Of a DNA stretch of 64,000 bases, positions 35,689 through 45,618 are shown piece after piece. Numbering within the stretch: position 1 is the first letter of the stretch; every line of letters starts with the position of its first letter. A program made the position numbers and the translations under genes. The notes under the pieces were generated by a model. The model was not told where the DNA came from. It made no database searches and saw only the letters and a list, made by a program, of their open reading frames with translations. The stretch is taken from positions 43,703,784 through 43,767,783 of the forward strand of contig OX457050.1 of the NCBI GenBank assembly GCA_949752735.1, given 5' to 3'. The stretch is from Lumbricus terrestris (Eukaryota; Annelida; Clitellata; Crassiclitellata; Lumbricidae).

Positions 35689-37021
35689 TGTAGCGGAACT
35701 AGGTTGGGCAAACTACACCAGGATGACGAAACACCAACCCTAGCCCGTAAGATATATCCGGGTCCGGCTTTAGCTGTTGACTAAAGACTAACCAGGTTAA
35801 GGTTTAATACACGTTTATTGGCTTCCAAAACACAAGGCGATTAAGGTACAAGCGAAACAGAACAGAACTAGAAATGGGACCAAAGGTAGACCGCAGCAAC
35901 CCCTATAGTCCTCAGGAATCCCTCCCACGGTCGGAGTCAACTGTCCTGGCACTACCCGTCAACAGTAGTCGAATATCGTCAGTTACTCGTCAGCCAGTCA
36001 CCGTCACAATAGTCTTCAGCCGGAGGCTGAGAAGGTAACCGTAACAATAGTCTTCAGCCGGAGGCTGAGAAGGTAACCGTCACAATAGTCTTCAGCCGGA
36101 GGCTGAGAAGGTAACCGTAACAATAGTCTTCAGCCGGAGGCTGAGAAGGTAACCGTCACAATAGTCTTCAGCCGGAGGCTGAGAAGGTAACCGTAACAAT
36201 AGTCTTCAGCCGGAGGCTGAGAAGGTAACCGTCACAATAGTCTTCAGCCGGAGGCTGAGAAGGTAACCATCACAGTCAATTGTCAGCCGTCGGAGGGTTC
36301 GAACCCCTCTAATGAGAGTAGGGAACCCCTAGACCGAGCTTAAGCGCCCAGGGTCAATAGGAGCCGCGACACCCACTCCCACAATCAGTCACCACTCAAC
36401 CCACGTTTTACCGTGTGTCAAGTGCCAGCCTCTCTGGTTAGCTTCGTTGGCCTTACCAGGAGTTGGTAGTCAGTCCCCTCTCGGACTCACGTTTTACCGT
36501 GTGTCGAGAGTCGATCGATCAGTCAGCTCTTGCGGCTTCCCGAACGTCGTGTCGTCAGGCACCACTCGGACTCACGTTTTACCGTGTGTCGAGAGGCGGA
36601 CAATCAGTCAGCTTCTAGGCCGTCCGAAAGTCTGTAGTCAGTCACCACCTGAACTCACGTTTTACCGTGTGTCAAGTGCCAGGCTCTCTAGTCCGCTTCG
36701 TGGCCAACCGGAGAGTCGGTGGCGAACAGCGAAATCCTGCCTTTTTATAGCAGACAGAGTGCGATGCGTGCCAGCCAGATCGGTCGGCTGCAGTCGTAAG
36801 CGGCGAGTCAGTGCATGCAGCAGATAGGCGGACGCAGCGCACAGGCGGACGGAGGCAGACAAGTAGGCGGACAAAAACAGAACGGTAGTCAGTGCATGCA
36901 GCAGATAAGCGGACGCAGCGCACAGGCGGACGGAGGCAGACAAGCAGGCGGACAAAAACAAACGGTCAAAGGCTGTCAACATACAGTGCAACCAAGCAAT
37001 GCATTAGTCCAAGTCTCTACA
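35689..37021 (-). repeat. 3' LTR
   Basis: Identical in length to the 5' LTR, with one substitution noticed (gggtcaatag here, gggtcattag in the other). The AATAAA in element orientation lies at 35814-35819, about 125 bp before its end. Confidence 0.95.
35814..35819 (-). terminator. polyadenylation signal AATAAA in 3' LTR
   Basis: Minus-strand AATAAA in the context gccAATAAAcgtg, positioned near the LTR end as expected for the R/U5 border. The equivalent in the 5' LTR is 41584-41589. Confidence 0.6.
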
Positions 37022-37036
37022 TGCCTCCCCCAAAAG
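37022..37036 (-). promoter_or_regulatory. polypurine tract
   Basis: The minus-strand CTTTTGGGGGAGGCA abuts the 3' LTR, the position expected for the plus-strand primer in reverse transcription. Confidence 0.65.
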
Positions 37037-37417
37037 CAATCCAAAAGTCCCATTTTGGAGCAAACTAAACACGGCATTGCACAATAAACACGAGGGAACG
37101 AACACAATGTCCCAACCACTTAACTATACGACTCAATACAGTTTACACAATCACAAAAATTCGCATTAAAAACTTAGTTTACGAGATAAAAGTCCAAACA
37201 GCAAACTGTTCTCAATGCAAAAGAAATAAAGCAATTCAGTGTCCATCGCACGAAATCGATTAGCAACACTTATTAGAGTTCAGCTCAATACAAAGAAATC
37301 GCAAAGCCGTACTTACGACTATTAATTAAAAGTCCATAGTGTTCGCACAAGTGTCGCACCAAGTTCAAAGCAGAAACTGTCGATTCTTCTCCTTCTTTCT
37401 TCTTTCGTAGTCATTCT

Positions 37418-37981
37418 TCAGTCGTCGTCTATCCAGATCACGTCTTCGTTTGACGGAGTCATCGAAGGATTGGGAATAGGAGACGAGGGTAGGCATCCGT
37501 CGAAAACTCCACGAAGAAGGTCGATGGACCAATGAGGATAAAGGTCCAACATCCTCTGTACGAATTGCTCGATGGTCATAGTTGAAGCCATCGCGCGACC
37601 CAGTCTTACAATGCGAGCAGTCTCCTCCCTGGTCATAGGAGGGGAAACCGAATCTGGAACAGAGTCCAAAACCGGGTCGGGCACGCTTAGAGGGAAGTCG
37701 GTATCGGATCCAAGCGAGACGTTAGACTGTTCACCCGGTCCATGCGTACCAGCGACCGGTTCGGCGCCTAAGGCGGCAGGCGCCGTCGAGACGAGTCCGT
37801 CGGAGCGAGTCCGTAGAACACGGCACTTTGCTTCATGTTGCAAGATCCTTTGAGATGCTTGTGTCCCTGCAAAAACTTGACCGCAGCCGGCACAGCGACG
37901 AATCTCCTTGGTAGCCATCTTCTCCAACTGACGCAGATCAGCGGCCAGAGAGGTTCTTTTATAGGCGAACGGGACGCACAC
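37418..37981 (-). CDS. accessory ORF downstream of pol, possible C2HC finger
   Basis: A 187-residue frame between pol and the 3' LTR, where envelope or accessory genes sit in some Gypsy elements. A second Met (MATKEIRRC) 21 residues in may be the true start. Right after it comes C-x2-C-x15-H-x3-C (CAGCGQVFAG...HEAKC), which could bind zinc. The centre is Pro/Ser-rich and acidic; residues about 115-160 look helical (TREETARIVRLGRAMAS); the end is acidic (VIWIDDD). No signal peptide or membrane helix, so it is not an envelope. I do not recognise the family. Confidence 0.6.
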   Translation of the reverse strand: MCVPFAYKRTSLAADLRQLEKMATKEIRRCAGCGQVFAGTQASQRILQHEAKCRVLRTRSDGLVSTAPAALGAEPVAGTHGPGEQSNVSLGSDTDFPLSVPDPVLDSVPDSVSPPMTREETARIVRLGRAMASTMTIEQFVQRMLDLYPHWSIDLLRGVFDGCLPSSPIPNPSMTPSNEDVIWIDDD

Positions 37982-38223
37982 GCGCGCGACCCAGGCGGAT
38001 CGATGCCGCTAGGCAGTCGTAGGGGGAAAGATGACATCAGCGCATCCAGGCGCGCTCGCACGTAAACACGTGCGCCGACGAAAAGCTCGCACGCACACCC
38101 ATGCGTGCACGAAGAGTAGACGACGAGGAGTAGGCGTCGAGGAAGCACGCGCGCACAAAGCGCGCCGACGAGGTGTAGACGTCGCGGACGTAGAGGAAAC
38201 GTGCGCCGTCATCCTTGTACACT

Positions 38224-41200
38224 TTACTGGAACCGGACAGGCCGACGAACGGCCCGACGTGGTCTGTTTGAGACCGTCGTTGCTCCGTCCGAATCTGCTT
38301 CCGTTGCTTCTGTTGCTTCTCCTCGCGATGCAAAGGACCTGGTCCTTGGCCGGTCGACTGTAGAAGCCGTCGCACCATCGCTGACGTCGGTACGTCGTTG
38401 TCCCGAAGAGGCTTCCTTCGTAAGTGTTTCTTTCCAGCGGTGACGCGGCCGATGGCTGGAAGAAGCTGTAACGCTGTCCATTACTTCGACGCGTGATCCT
38501 TCGTTCGGCTTCGCAGGCGACTCGTTCCACTGTCCTTTTGTCCTTCCATAGCAATGACGGAGCTTATCAACATGTGCCACGAAGGGTTTAGCTCTCGGCG
38601 ATTTCTGGAGAAGGTAGTTGACGGGGCCACACGCCCGCACGATCATCATGGGACCAGTGAAGTTCCGTTGCAGCTTCGGGCTGCGTCCCACAAACTTCCG
38701 TGGACTGAAGTAGTAGACCCAATCTCCTTCCTCGAACTTTGCAGGCCGTACTCGCAAGTCGTAGGCGTGCTTGCGTCTTTCCGCGCCCTTTCTCAGGCTC
38801 TGGCGCGCAACGGTGTAGGCCTTCTCGAATCTTTCCGACAGCTCGGCCACATAGGTCGAATAAGTAGACTTCTCTCGATTTGGTCGACCAAAATCCAACC
38901 CATATCCTCCAGGGTCAAAAGGCACAAGTCCACAATTCAAAATCGACTTGCAGGTAGACCGAGCGGAAGCGGTCCCATCCGCACGACCACAACTCATCCT
39001 CTCATGGACATATACGCAATTCGATTCCAGTGCGAACACACACGCTACACCAAATGAGAGTCTCCGACAAGAATCAATTCCAGAAAAAGGACCGAAATCC
39101 TTCCGGGTCGGACCCGAACGAAACCGCACAGACCAATTTTTCTCCTTAGCGAGAATCACATTTGCAGAACATCCACTCACAGCAGGTTCAACCACTCCAG
39201 TCAACAACATCTGACCCAATTGCTCGTCGATAGCAGTCTGATACGGGAGCGGCTGTCTCCGTAATGGTTGTCTCACGGGACGCGAGTCTCCAGTGTCGAT
39301 TCGATGCTGGGAAATCATGGTCCGTCCCAAATCCTGGTCGGTTGTCGAAAAAATGTCTTCATACTTCAACAATAGACCTTTCAGCCCTTCTTTCACGTCC
39401 ATCGGAACATCCTCCGGGATATCTTTCATCAATTTCTCAACCAACTGGTCTTCGGGACCTATGTGTTCTTCATTTTCCTCCCTTCTCTCGACCTCTACTG
39501 GGTGCAAGTCACTCAACATTCGGTTAACCGTCAACAGGGCGGACTGCTCAGTTAGGTTTACTACGCGAATACAAGCCCTATCAGCCACATCATCCAATAC
39601 CACCCTAGCCACATGCAAACCCGGCTGGATCTCCTTGGACTCAGTCATCCACGCCTGTGCAGCGGTCGACAAATTCCTATACTGCGTCTTGCACGGTATA
39701 TCACACTGAGATCGAGGAAGTACAGTGGTATCTTCCGCAACCATTACTCTGCGGCACCAGAAAGAACCATTCCCTCGGACTAGTGGAATACGGCGACGAC
39801 CAACGAATAGTGCGCCTTGCCCAAACCCAAGCCTGCATCGATGCTTCCTTAGCCAGTCCATCCCAAGCATAGGTTCGCCTATCTGATCGGAAACGAGAAA
39901 GCAAGTATCGATGGAAAACCCTCTGGAGATTTTAATCTGCACATCCAGCTGACCCAGGACTCTAATCGGAGAACCATTCGCAGCCAAAAGAACTCGATTA
40001 CAAGGTTGGAGCATCAAACCATCAACATCAGAGGAGGGAACCAAGCTTACCTCCGACCCAGTGTCCACTAGGCAAGTTCTTTGCTGTCCGTTGATTTCTC
40101 CACGGATGTATATCGCGTTACTCGTTGTACCGGTCGTTCGCTCCCTCGTAGTGTGGTTCGTGACGATCGGTCCATCTTGCTCGTACGTCGTCGGACCCGA
40201 ATCGTGTGCGTCTTCTTGACGGTTAGGAGCCCGTCGGCGTTGGCGGCACTGACGAGCCACGTGACCCACGCGTCCGCAGTTGAAGCAGGTCACGGGTCGA
40301 CCAAAATTCCCGGGAGACCTTCCCGGAGACGGAAACGGCGGAGAAACTGTCGGCTCGGCGTCTAGACCCGTCCGATGCGAGCCTCGGAGTTCCTCCATCT
40401 GACGGCAAATCTTCCCTTCTAGATCCTGTTGCCACTTGCGTTGCTCTGCGAAGAATTTATCCAGTTGGGACTGAAGTTGTCTCCCGGCATCACCTTCCTG
40501 TGTCGCTCTCACCCGGTTGGCTGGTCTCCGTCGATCTTCCAGTTCCGACGTCTGCTGATAGGCGGCGAGACGTAACGCGGTTCTGTAGGCCTCGTCAATT
40601 GTCTTTGGCTCACGTTCCCTCACCTTGAGAGACAACTCCCGGTCCCGGATCGCTTCGAGGAAGGCGTCCTTCGCGACGATTTCCGTTGTTTCATTGGACG
40701 GCACCGGATAAGCGAGGACGACGAGTCTTCTAATGTCATGCAGCAGGTCCCCAAGCGTCTCGTCCGCTCTCTGTCGGCGATAATACAATTGGGCCCGGAA
40801 GGTTTCAGCTTGACCCTCTGCGCCATAACGTTGCCGTAATCTTTCGACGAGCTGTTCGTATGTGATTTCTGTCCTGGCTCCGAAATCCCAGAGCAACTGT
40901 GTTGCCGCCTTCTCTAACGAGCAGCGGAGGAAATCGACCTTATCATCTGCAGTCCATCGGTTGTGTCTCGCACACACATCGAATTGCGCCAGGAACGATT
41001 CCAGGGATCCGGTTCCATCGAACTTTCCCGGCTTCATCGGACTCTTTCGGTCTCCGATCATGTGACCGACTTTCTCCATGACTCTTGTCTCCAGAACTGT
41101 GACGTCTCTCTCCGGGATCAGTATACTCTTGCGGTCCTTCTTTGGCGAATCGGCGAAATCAATCTTCGTCAGGAAACGGCTGGATTCGACCTCGTAGTCC

Positions 41201-41376
41201 ACCAGGAGATCCTTTCGTCGTCCGGCGTCTGGCGACGAAGTAACCGGGTAACCAGGAACAATTTCTTCCGTCTGACCGTTCCACATCATTGTCAGTCTGT
41301 CAGAGTCAAAGTCTACCACCCCAAGTTCCAGTTCTGTCGAAGGCCAAAACCACCAAAGGAAACCAAGAATGACCAA
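38224..41376 (-). CDS. Gag-protease with truncated Pol (Gypsy-type)
   Basis: A 1050-residue frame starting 60 bp past the primer site. Residues about 113-280 are a retrotransposon Gag domain (KFDGTGSLESFLAQFD). A CCHC knuckle CFNCGRVGHVARQC lies at 364-377. The aspartic protease has LVDTGSE at 436-442 and LGMDWL at 504-509. The N-terminal edge of reverse transcriptase follows (ANVILAKEKN ends near 748). About 75 unrecognisable residues then lead into the integrase C-terminal region (840-945; AYDLRVRPAKFEEGDWV and a GPY/F-like LQRNFTGPMMIVRACG). The RT catalytic motif, RNase H and the integrase DDE core are absent, yet the frame stays open across the junction. A basic tail (RPRRAVRRPVRF) ends the protein. 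It may still make Gag particles and protease. Confidence 0.9.
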   Translation of the reverse strand: MVILGFLWWFWPSTELELGVVDFDSDRLTMMWNGQTEEIVPGYPVTSSPDAGRRKDLLVDYEVESSRFLTKIDFADSPKKDRKSILIPERDVTVLETRVMEKVGHMIGDRKSPMKPGKFDGTGSLESFLAQFDVCARHNRWTADDKVDFLRCSLEKAATQLLWDFGARTEITYEQLVERLRQRYGAEGQAETFRAQLYYRRQRADETLGDLLHDIRRLVVLAYPVPSNETTEIVAKDAFLEAIRDRELSLKVREREPKTIDEAYRTALRLAAYQQTSELEDRRRPANRVRATQEGDAGRQLQSQLDKFFAEQRKWQQDLEGKICRQMEELRGSHRTGLDAEPTVSPPFPSPGRSPGNFGRPVTCFNCGRVGHVARQCRQRRRAPNRQEDAHDSGPTTYEQDGPIVTNHTTRERTTGTTSNAIYIRGEINGQQRTCLVDTGSEVSLVPSSDVDGLMLQPCNRVLLAANGSPIRVLGQLDVQIKISRGFSIDTCFLVSDQIGEPMLGMDWLRKHRCRLGFGQGALFVGRRRIPLVRGNGSFWCRRVMVAEDTTVLPRSQCDIPCKTQYRNLSTAAQAWMTESKEIQPGLHVARVVLDDVADRACIRVVNLTEQSALLTVNRMLSDLHPVEVERREENEEHIGPEDQLVEKLMKDIPEDVPMDVKEGLKGLLLKYEDIFSTTDQDLGRTMISQHRIDTGDSRPVRQPLRRQPLPYQTAIDEQLGQMLLTGVVEPAVSGCSANVILAKEKNWSVRFRSGPTRKDFGPFSGIDSCRRLSFGVACVFALESNCVYVHERMSCGRADGTASARSTCKSILNCGLVPFDPGGYGLDFGRPNREKSTYSTYVAELSERFEKAYTVARQSLRKGAERRKHAYDLRVRPAKFEEGDWVYYFSPRKFVGRSPKLQRNFTGPMMIVRACGPVNYLLQKSPRAKPFVAHVDKLRHCYGRTKGQWNESPAKPNEGSRVEVMDSVTASSSHRPRHRWKETLTKEASSGQRRTDVSDGATASTVDRPRTRSFASRGEATEATEADSDGATTVSNRPRRAVRRPVRFQ

Positions 41377-41436
41377 AGACCAAAAGATCCCCCTTACCGG
41401 GTATCAGTTTGACAAAGGTCAAATGGAACAAGACCA

Positions 41437-41455
41437 AACCCCACTTCTGGTACCA
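41437..41455 (-). promoter_or_regulatory. primer binding site, tRNA-Leu(UAA)
   Basis: The plus strand reads aaccccacttctggtacca, the 3' end of animal tRNA-Leu(UAA) including CCA; the element strand is its complement beginning TGGTACCAGAAGTGGGG. It lies 3 bp from the 5' LTR, so orientation and priming are clear. The tRNA identity rests on my recollection of the animal sequence. Confidence 0.8.
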
Positions 41456-41776
41456 GTTTGTAGCGGAACTAGGTTGGGCAAACTACACCAGGATGACGAA
41501 ACACCAACCCTAGCCCGTAAGATATATCCGGGTCCGGCTTTAGCTGTTGACTAAAGACTAACCAGGTTAAGGTTTAATACACGTTTATTGGCTTCCAAAA
41601 CACAAGGCGATTAAGGTACAAGCGAAACAGAACAGAACTAGAAATGGGACCAAAGGTAGACCGCAGCAACCCCTATAGTCCTCAGGAATCCCTCCCACGG
41701 TCGGAGTCAACTGTCCTGGCACTACCCGTCAACAGTAGTCGAATATCGTCAGTTACTCGTCAGCCAGTCACCGTCA

Positions 41777-42042
41777 CAATAGTCTTCAGCCGGAGGCTGA
41801 GAAGGTAACCGTAACAATAGTCTTCAGCCGGAGGCTGAGAAGGTAACCGTCACAATAGTCTTCAGCCGGAGGCTGAGAAGGTAACCGTAACAATAGTCTT
41901 CAGCCGGAGGCTGAGAAGGTAACCGTCACAATAGTCTTCAGCCGGAGGCTGAGAAGGTAACCGTAACAATAGTCTTCAGCCGGAGGCTGAGAAGGTAACC
42001 GTCACAATAGTCTTCAGCCGGAGGCTGAGAAGGTAACCATCA
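41777..42042 (-). repeat. seven 38-bp palindromic LTR repeats
   Basis: Seven copies of a 38-bp unit with core CTTCAGCCGGAGGCTGAGAA (also 36007-36272). The units alternate gtaaca and gtcaca at their ends, so the higher-order period is 76 bp. Each can fold as CAGCC/GGCTG with an outer CTT/AAG. Confidence 0.9.
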
Positions 42043-42162
42043 CAGTCAATTGTCAGCCGTCGGAGGGTTCGAACCCCTCTAATGAGAGTAGGGAACCCCT
42101 AGACCGAGCTTAAGCGCCCAGGGTCATTAGGAGCCGCGACACCCACTCCCACAATCAGTCAC

Positions 42163-42448
42163 CACTCAACCCACGTTTTACCGTGTGTCAAGTGCCAGCC
42201 TCTCTGGTTAGCTTCGTTGGCCTTACCAGGAGTTGGTAGTCAGTCCCCTCTCGGACTCACGTTTTACCGTGTGTCGAGAGTCGATCGATCAGTCAGCTCT
42301 TGCGGCTTCCCGAACGTCGTGTCGTCAGGCACCACTCGGACTCACGTTTTACCGTGTGTCGAGAGGCGGACAATCAGTCAGCTTCTAGGCCGTCCGAAAG
42401 TCTGTAGTCAGTCACCACCTGAACTCACGTTTTACCGTGTGTCAAGTG
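42163..42448 (-). repeat. four LTR hairpins around CACG-loop-CGTG
   Basis: A core of CTCACGTTTTACCGTGTGTC (first copy CCCACG) is repeated four times (also 36393-36678 in the other LTR). Each is flanked by complementary arms. Copies 2 and 3 use CTCG...CGAG (copy 2 extends to CTCTCG...CGAGAG). Copies 1 and 4 use CAC...GTG arms. The arms change on both sides together, consistent with a conserved RNA or DNA stem. Confidence 0.75.
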
Positions 42449-42510
42449 CCAGGCTCTCTAGTCCGCTTCGTGGCCAACCGGAGAGTCGGTGGCGAACAGC
42501 GAAATCCTGC

Positions 42511-42519
42511 CTTTTTATA
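42511..42519 (-). promoter_or_regulatory. TATA box of the 5' LTR
   Basis: Minus-strand TATAAAAAG about 270 bp into the LTR. If used, transcription would start near 42485, placing the hairpins and the 38-bp repeats within the transcribed R/U5 part. The same box is at 36741-36749 in the 3' LTR. Confidence 0.6.
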
Positions 42520-42795
42520 GCAGACAGAGTGCGATGCGTGCCAGCCAGATCGGTCGGCTGCAGTCGTAAGCGGCGAGTCAGTGCATGCAGCAGATAGGCG
42601 GACGCAGCGCACAGGCGGACGGAGGCAGACAAGTAGGCGGACAAAAACAGAACGGTAGTCAGTGCATGCAGCAGATAAGCGGACGCAGCGCACAGGCGGA
42701 CGGAGGCAGACAAGCAGGCGGACAAAAACAAACGGTCAAAGGCTGTCAACATACAGTGCAACCAAGCAATGCATTAGTCCAAGTCTCTACAATAT

Positions 42796-43767
42796 TATGC
42801 ATATGAGTCATTTAAACTTTAAAGCTACTAATTCGTTTAGTCATTTGCTTTAGAGTGATTCAGTGTTCCCTCAAACTATTTTGTTCAATTATTGTTTTAT
42901 TGAAATGCATGGTCAGTTTTAGAGGTGGGTTTTTTTAATGGGTGGTACAATAATGCACCATGCAGTAAGTAGACACATCCGGTGGCATATAAGATACAGT
43001 TCTGGAAGTAGACTATATGGGAGAAGGTAGTGACCCAGTCTGCAGCAGTTTTTCTGACACTTCAGCTCCAAGTAGCCTACTTCTGACCTTCTAAAATACT
43101 ATGCAGTCAGAAATCTGGTGAAAATTAATTAGTAATAATTGTTGACATTTATTTACTTAATAAGCATGAGACGTGTTATTGATAAAAGCACGAATTATGA
43201 TCATTGCAACAGTGAACGTAGCACAAAAACTATAATTGCACCAATATTTTCATTTGTAGGTGATGATATTGTGCTGGCACACGGGTCATCGCTTATACCA
43301 TGATGGCGTGGCAATGGTCTTATAACAAAGGAGTTAAAGTATCACACGGTGCATTGGAAATTTAGATGAAATTTAAAATACTATTTCGAAACTACAGCTT
43401 ATACTTACTTACACCGCATGGATTATATATACATAAGGAAAATCGGCATAATTATGCCTAGGCTTACATAATAGGTCTTACAACAAACGTCATACCAACG
43501 TCATCAAATGTAATTCATCTGTAGAACTTCCACATAGCCATTACTAAACATTAGATAACTATTTAAAGTAGCAACTATTTTTTAAAAATGTGATTTTTAG
43601 ACATCGTGGTTCATTCCGAAAAACAAGATCTCTATGGCAGTACTCGTAATAGTAGGCCTACTCGTTGTTTATCCTAAGAAATTATCAAGTTTTGCTATTC
43701 GGCTTCAAGAGTTATGCCTATGAACTGCAAGTTGAGCTAATCTACAAAACAAAGGGAATTTGCTTTT
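42796..43767. other. 3' flank of the channel gene, nothing else seen
   Basis: Between the LTR element and the last exon. AT-rich, with one TAGGCCTA. Candidate minus-strand AATAAA occurs near 43150; no downstream gene is supported. Confidence 0.4.
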
Positions 43768-44224
43768 TCAACGACGTTGCAGTTTAGCGAACCTTGCAGA
43801 AGTAGCAATTTCACTGAATAGCTGGATAACAAACTGGAAAAATTCGATAATAGTGAGCAATGTTCCTCCGAGAATCAATCCAAGTGCACCACTAAAATCG
43901 CAAACTAATGTGAGTAGGCTATATCGTAGGCTGGAATCGTTTCGATGTCGATGTAATTCAAGTTAGAGTAGAAGATGTTCAGGTAGGTCAATTCCTTGTT
44001 TAGTTTCGACATCGTCAGATTCCGTCCCTTGAGCTGAGACTTTTTCGACATGTAATTGAGGAAATGCTCTGATAGTGGATTTGTAGAGATCGAGTATGGA
44101 TACGTGGGTTGATGACACTGAAGAGGACAGTCGCACTTGCCGGACGCTCCGGATGATATGAACCACCTGGCTACTCTTGTAAAACAGTAATAGTACTTGC
44201 TAATTGAGCAGACTTCTCCTGGAC
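43768..44224 (-). pseudogene. channel exon 7: Cys-rich end, TM2, frameshifted
   Basis: Acceptor gcatttag|GTCCAG completes the Gly codon and gives PGEVCSISKYYYC, then KCDCPLQCHQPTYPYS and IPAYDIAY. The frame then hits TAG (43905-43907). The next frame resumes at LVCDFSGALGLILGG, then TLLTIIEFFQFVIQLF, to a stop at 43768-43770. One base is missing or five are extra (tcaca) relative to the family. No GT site exists nearby, so an intron cannot explain it. Confidence 0.8.
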
Positions 44225-44602
44225 CTAAATGCACAAGATGATCAATAGTACAAAACATCCTGAAAATTTCTGATTATTGATGCTAGGGCAATCAGAGATT
44301 AAGTATCGTTTAAGTTTCAGGTGGTTTATTAAGTTAAATAAAAAAAATTAGTGTGGTGTCAACTTTCGGAACGGTAACTATTTTAAACCCACATTATTAA
44401 TAGGCCTACGTCTCAATAATTATTGTAGAACATACTAATTATATATATGCCACTTCTTTATCGGCGTAATTATTATGCTCAACGAACATAAATCGCTACC
44501 TAGTGCCAAGTTCTATGGTTCCACTGTCTATGGAAAATGACTTTTACACTAGCAGACTGCACCATATGAAGTCCAGAGTCCAGACCACAGAATGAAAAAA
44601 AT

Positions 44603-45040
44603 GTGACGCAGGGGCTCGAAATTTGTCGTTTGACGCTTCCTAGATATTGCGCTAGACGTCGAAATAGGCGAGAGGGGTAAAGAATGCAGTTTACTCTTCA
44701 ATTCAGTATATGACTGTGAATTCGCCCTAATTTGCGAAGTAGTAAATCGATTTTGATGCCGTTTGGGTTATCTGATTCAGGAGATATGCCTCTAATGCCC
44801 AGAAAAATTTCAGAATAATAACTTAGTGGATTCAGTAGACTTGGATGACACGAATATTCAGTAACTTTTTATTTAATTTTTTCACTTTAAACTAATGAAA
44901 GAATCAAACGAGCCCAACTTTTGTTAGAAAAAAGATAATTTCATTGTGTTAAAAGCATTTTAGAGCATGGTCATTGTAGCGTATGACTAAATCAAAAGGT
45001 CAAAAACCGACATGTGACGGGTTTTGAGCCCCTGTGTCAC
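44603..45040. mobile_element. possible MITE (GTGACNCAGGGGCTC ends) in intron 6
   Basis: The left end GTGACGCAGGGGCTCGAAA and the right end (reversed) GTGACACAGGGGCTCAAAA match at most positions. No clear target duplication could be matched, so boundaries and class are unsure. Confidence 0.5.
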
Positions 45041-45618
45041 AGATAGATAGACGAAGAAGGAGATTATGGTTAAACGACAAGAGCTCCATGGACGGATTCC
45101 TGGGTCACAGTTAGCTTCGGGATTCGCCATTGGAGAGGACTAGGCTTAGTATAGGCCTACTCCAAACATCTTCCTCTTTGTTATATAAGCGAGTTCACCA
45201 TCTCAGTGACCTAATTCTACACTGATACAGGAAACGAAAGTATCGTTGTTGTTGTATCAAACTTGGAGGTTTAGATTTTAAACGTTGGAATGTAGATACT
45301 TTTTAAAAAATGCGCCGAAAACTCGGATTAAGAATTATGCAGTGCAAAAAAGAAAGAAGAGCTAGTGGCGTAATTGCAAAACACGGGCCTGCGTTTTTAG
45401 CATTTTAGCGTTATTTTTGTTATCCTTAGTGATGATCTATGTCACGCTGTAATTGGTTGACTAAAAATAAACATGGATGATGGTTTTCTCGAGTCTCTAG
45501 TGACCCACTGAACATGCGCGCATGACATGGTGAAACGGCTTATTGATCAGTAGCATTGTTTTCCTCACAAAATTCCAATACACGTCTTTAGGCTACATAC
45601 CGGTATTGAAAGTATGTA

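Larger units (their letters stand above)
35689..42791 (-). mobile_element. Gypsy-type LTR retrotransposon, internally deleted
   Basis: A complete insertion of 7103 bp: two 1333-bp LTRs with TGTAG...CTACA ends, ATAT flanking both sides (35685-35688 and 42792-42795), a primer site beside the right LTR and a purine tract beside the left, so transcription runs on the minus strand. The LTRs differ at one site that I found (36357 versus 42127), so insertion is recent. Pol lacks most of reverse transcriptase, RNase H and the integrase core, so the copy must have moved using proteins supplied by another element. No TAGGCCTA palindrome occurs inside it. Confidence 0.95.
41459..42791 (-). repeat. 5' LTR
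   Basis: Same sequence as 35689-37021 at an offset of 5770. In element orientation it starts TGTAGAGACTTGG and ends CCGCTACA. It contains, in order, two 81-bp U3 repeats (42577-42736), a TATA box, four hairpins, a palindromic ggttcgaaccc, seven 38-bp units and a polyadenylation signal. Confidence 0.95.

Noticed and set aside
35504..35743. A gene exon interrupted by the LTR element
   Set aside because: The open stretch has no recognisable domain and does not resume after 42795, so an exon cannot be supported.
36447..36827. 126-codon plus-strand frame present in both LTRs
   Set aside because: Its presence twice only reflects LTR identity; it reads through the hairpin repeats against the direction of transcription.
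38031..40365. Several plus-strand frames of 70-170 codons inside the LTR element
   Set aside because: Antisense to gag-pol, no recognisable motif, explained by GC-rich codon use on the other strand.
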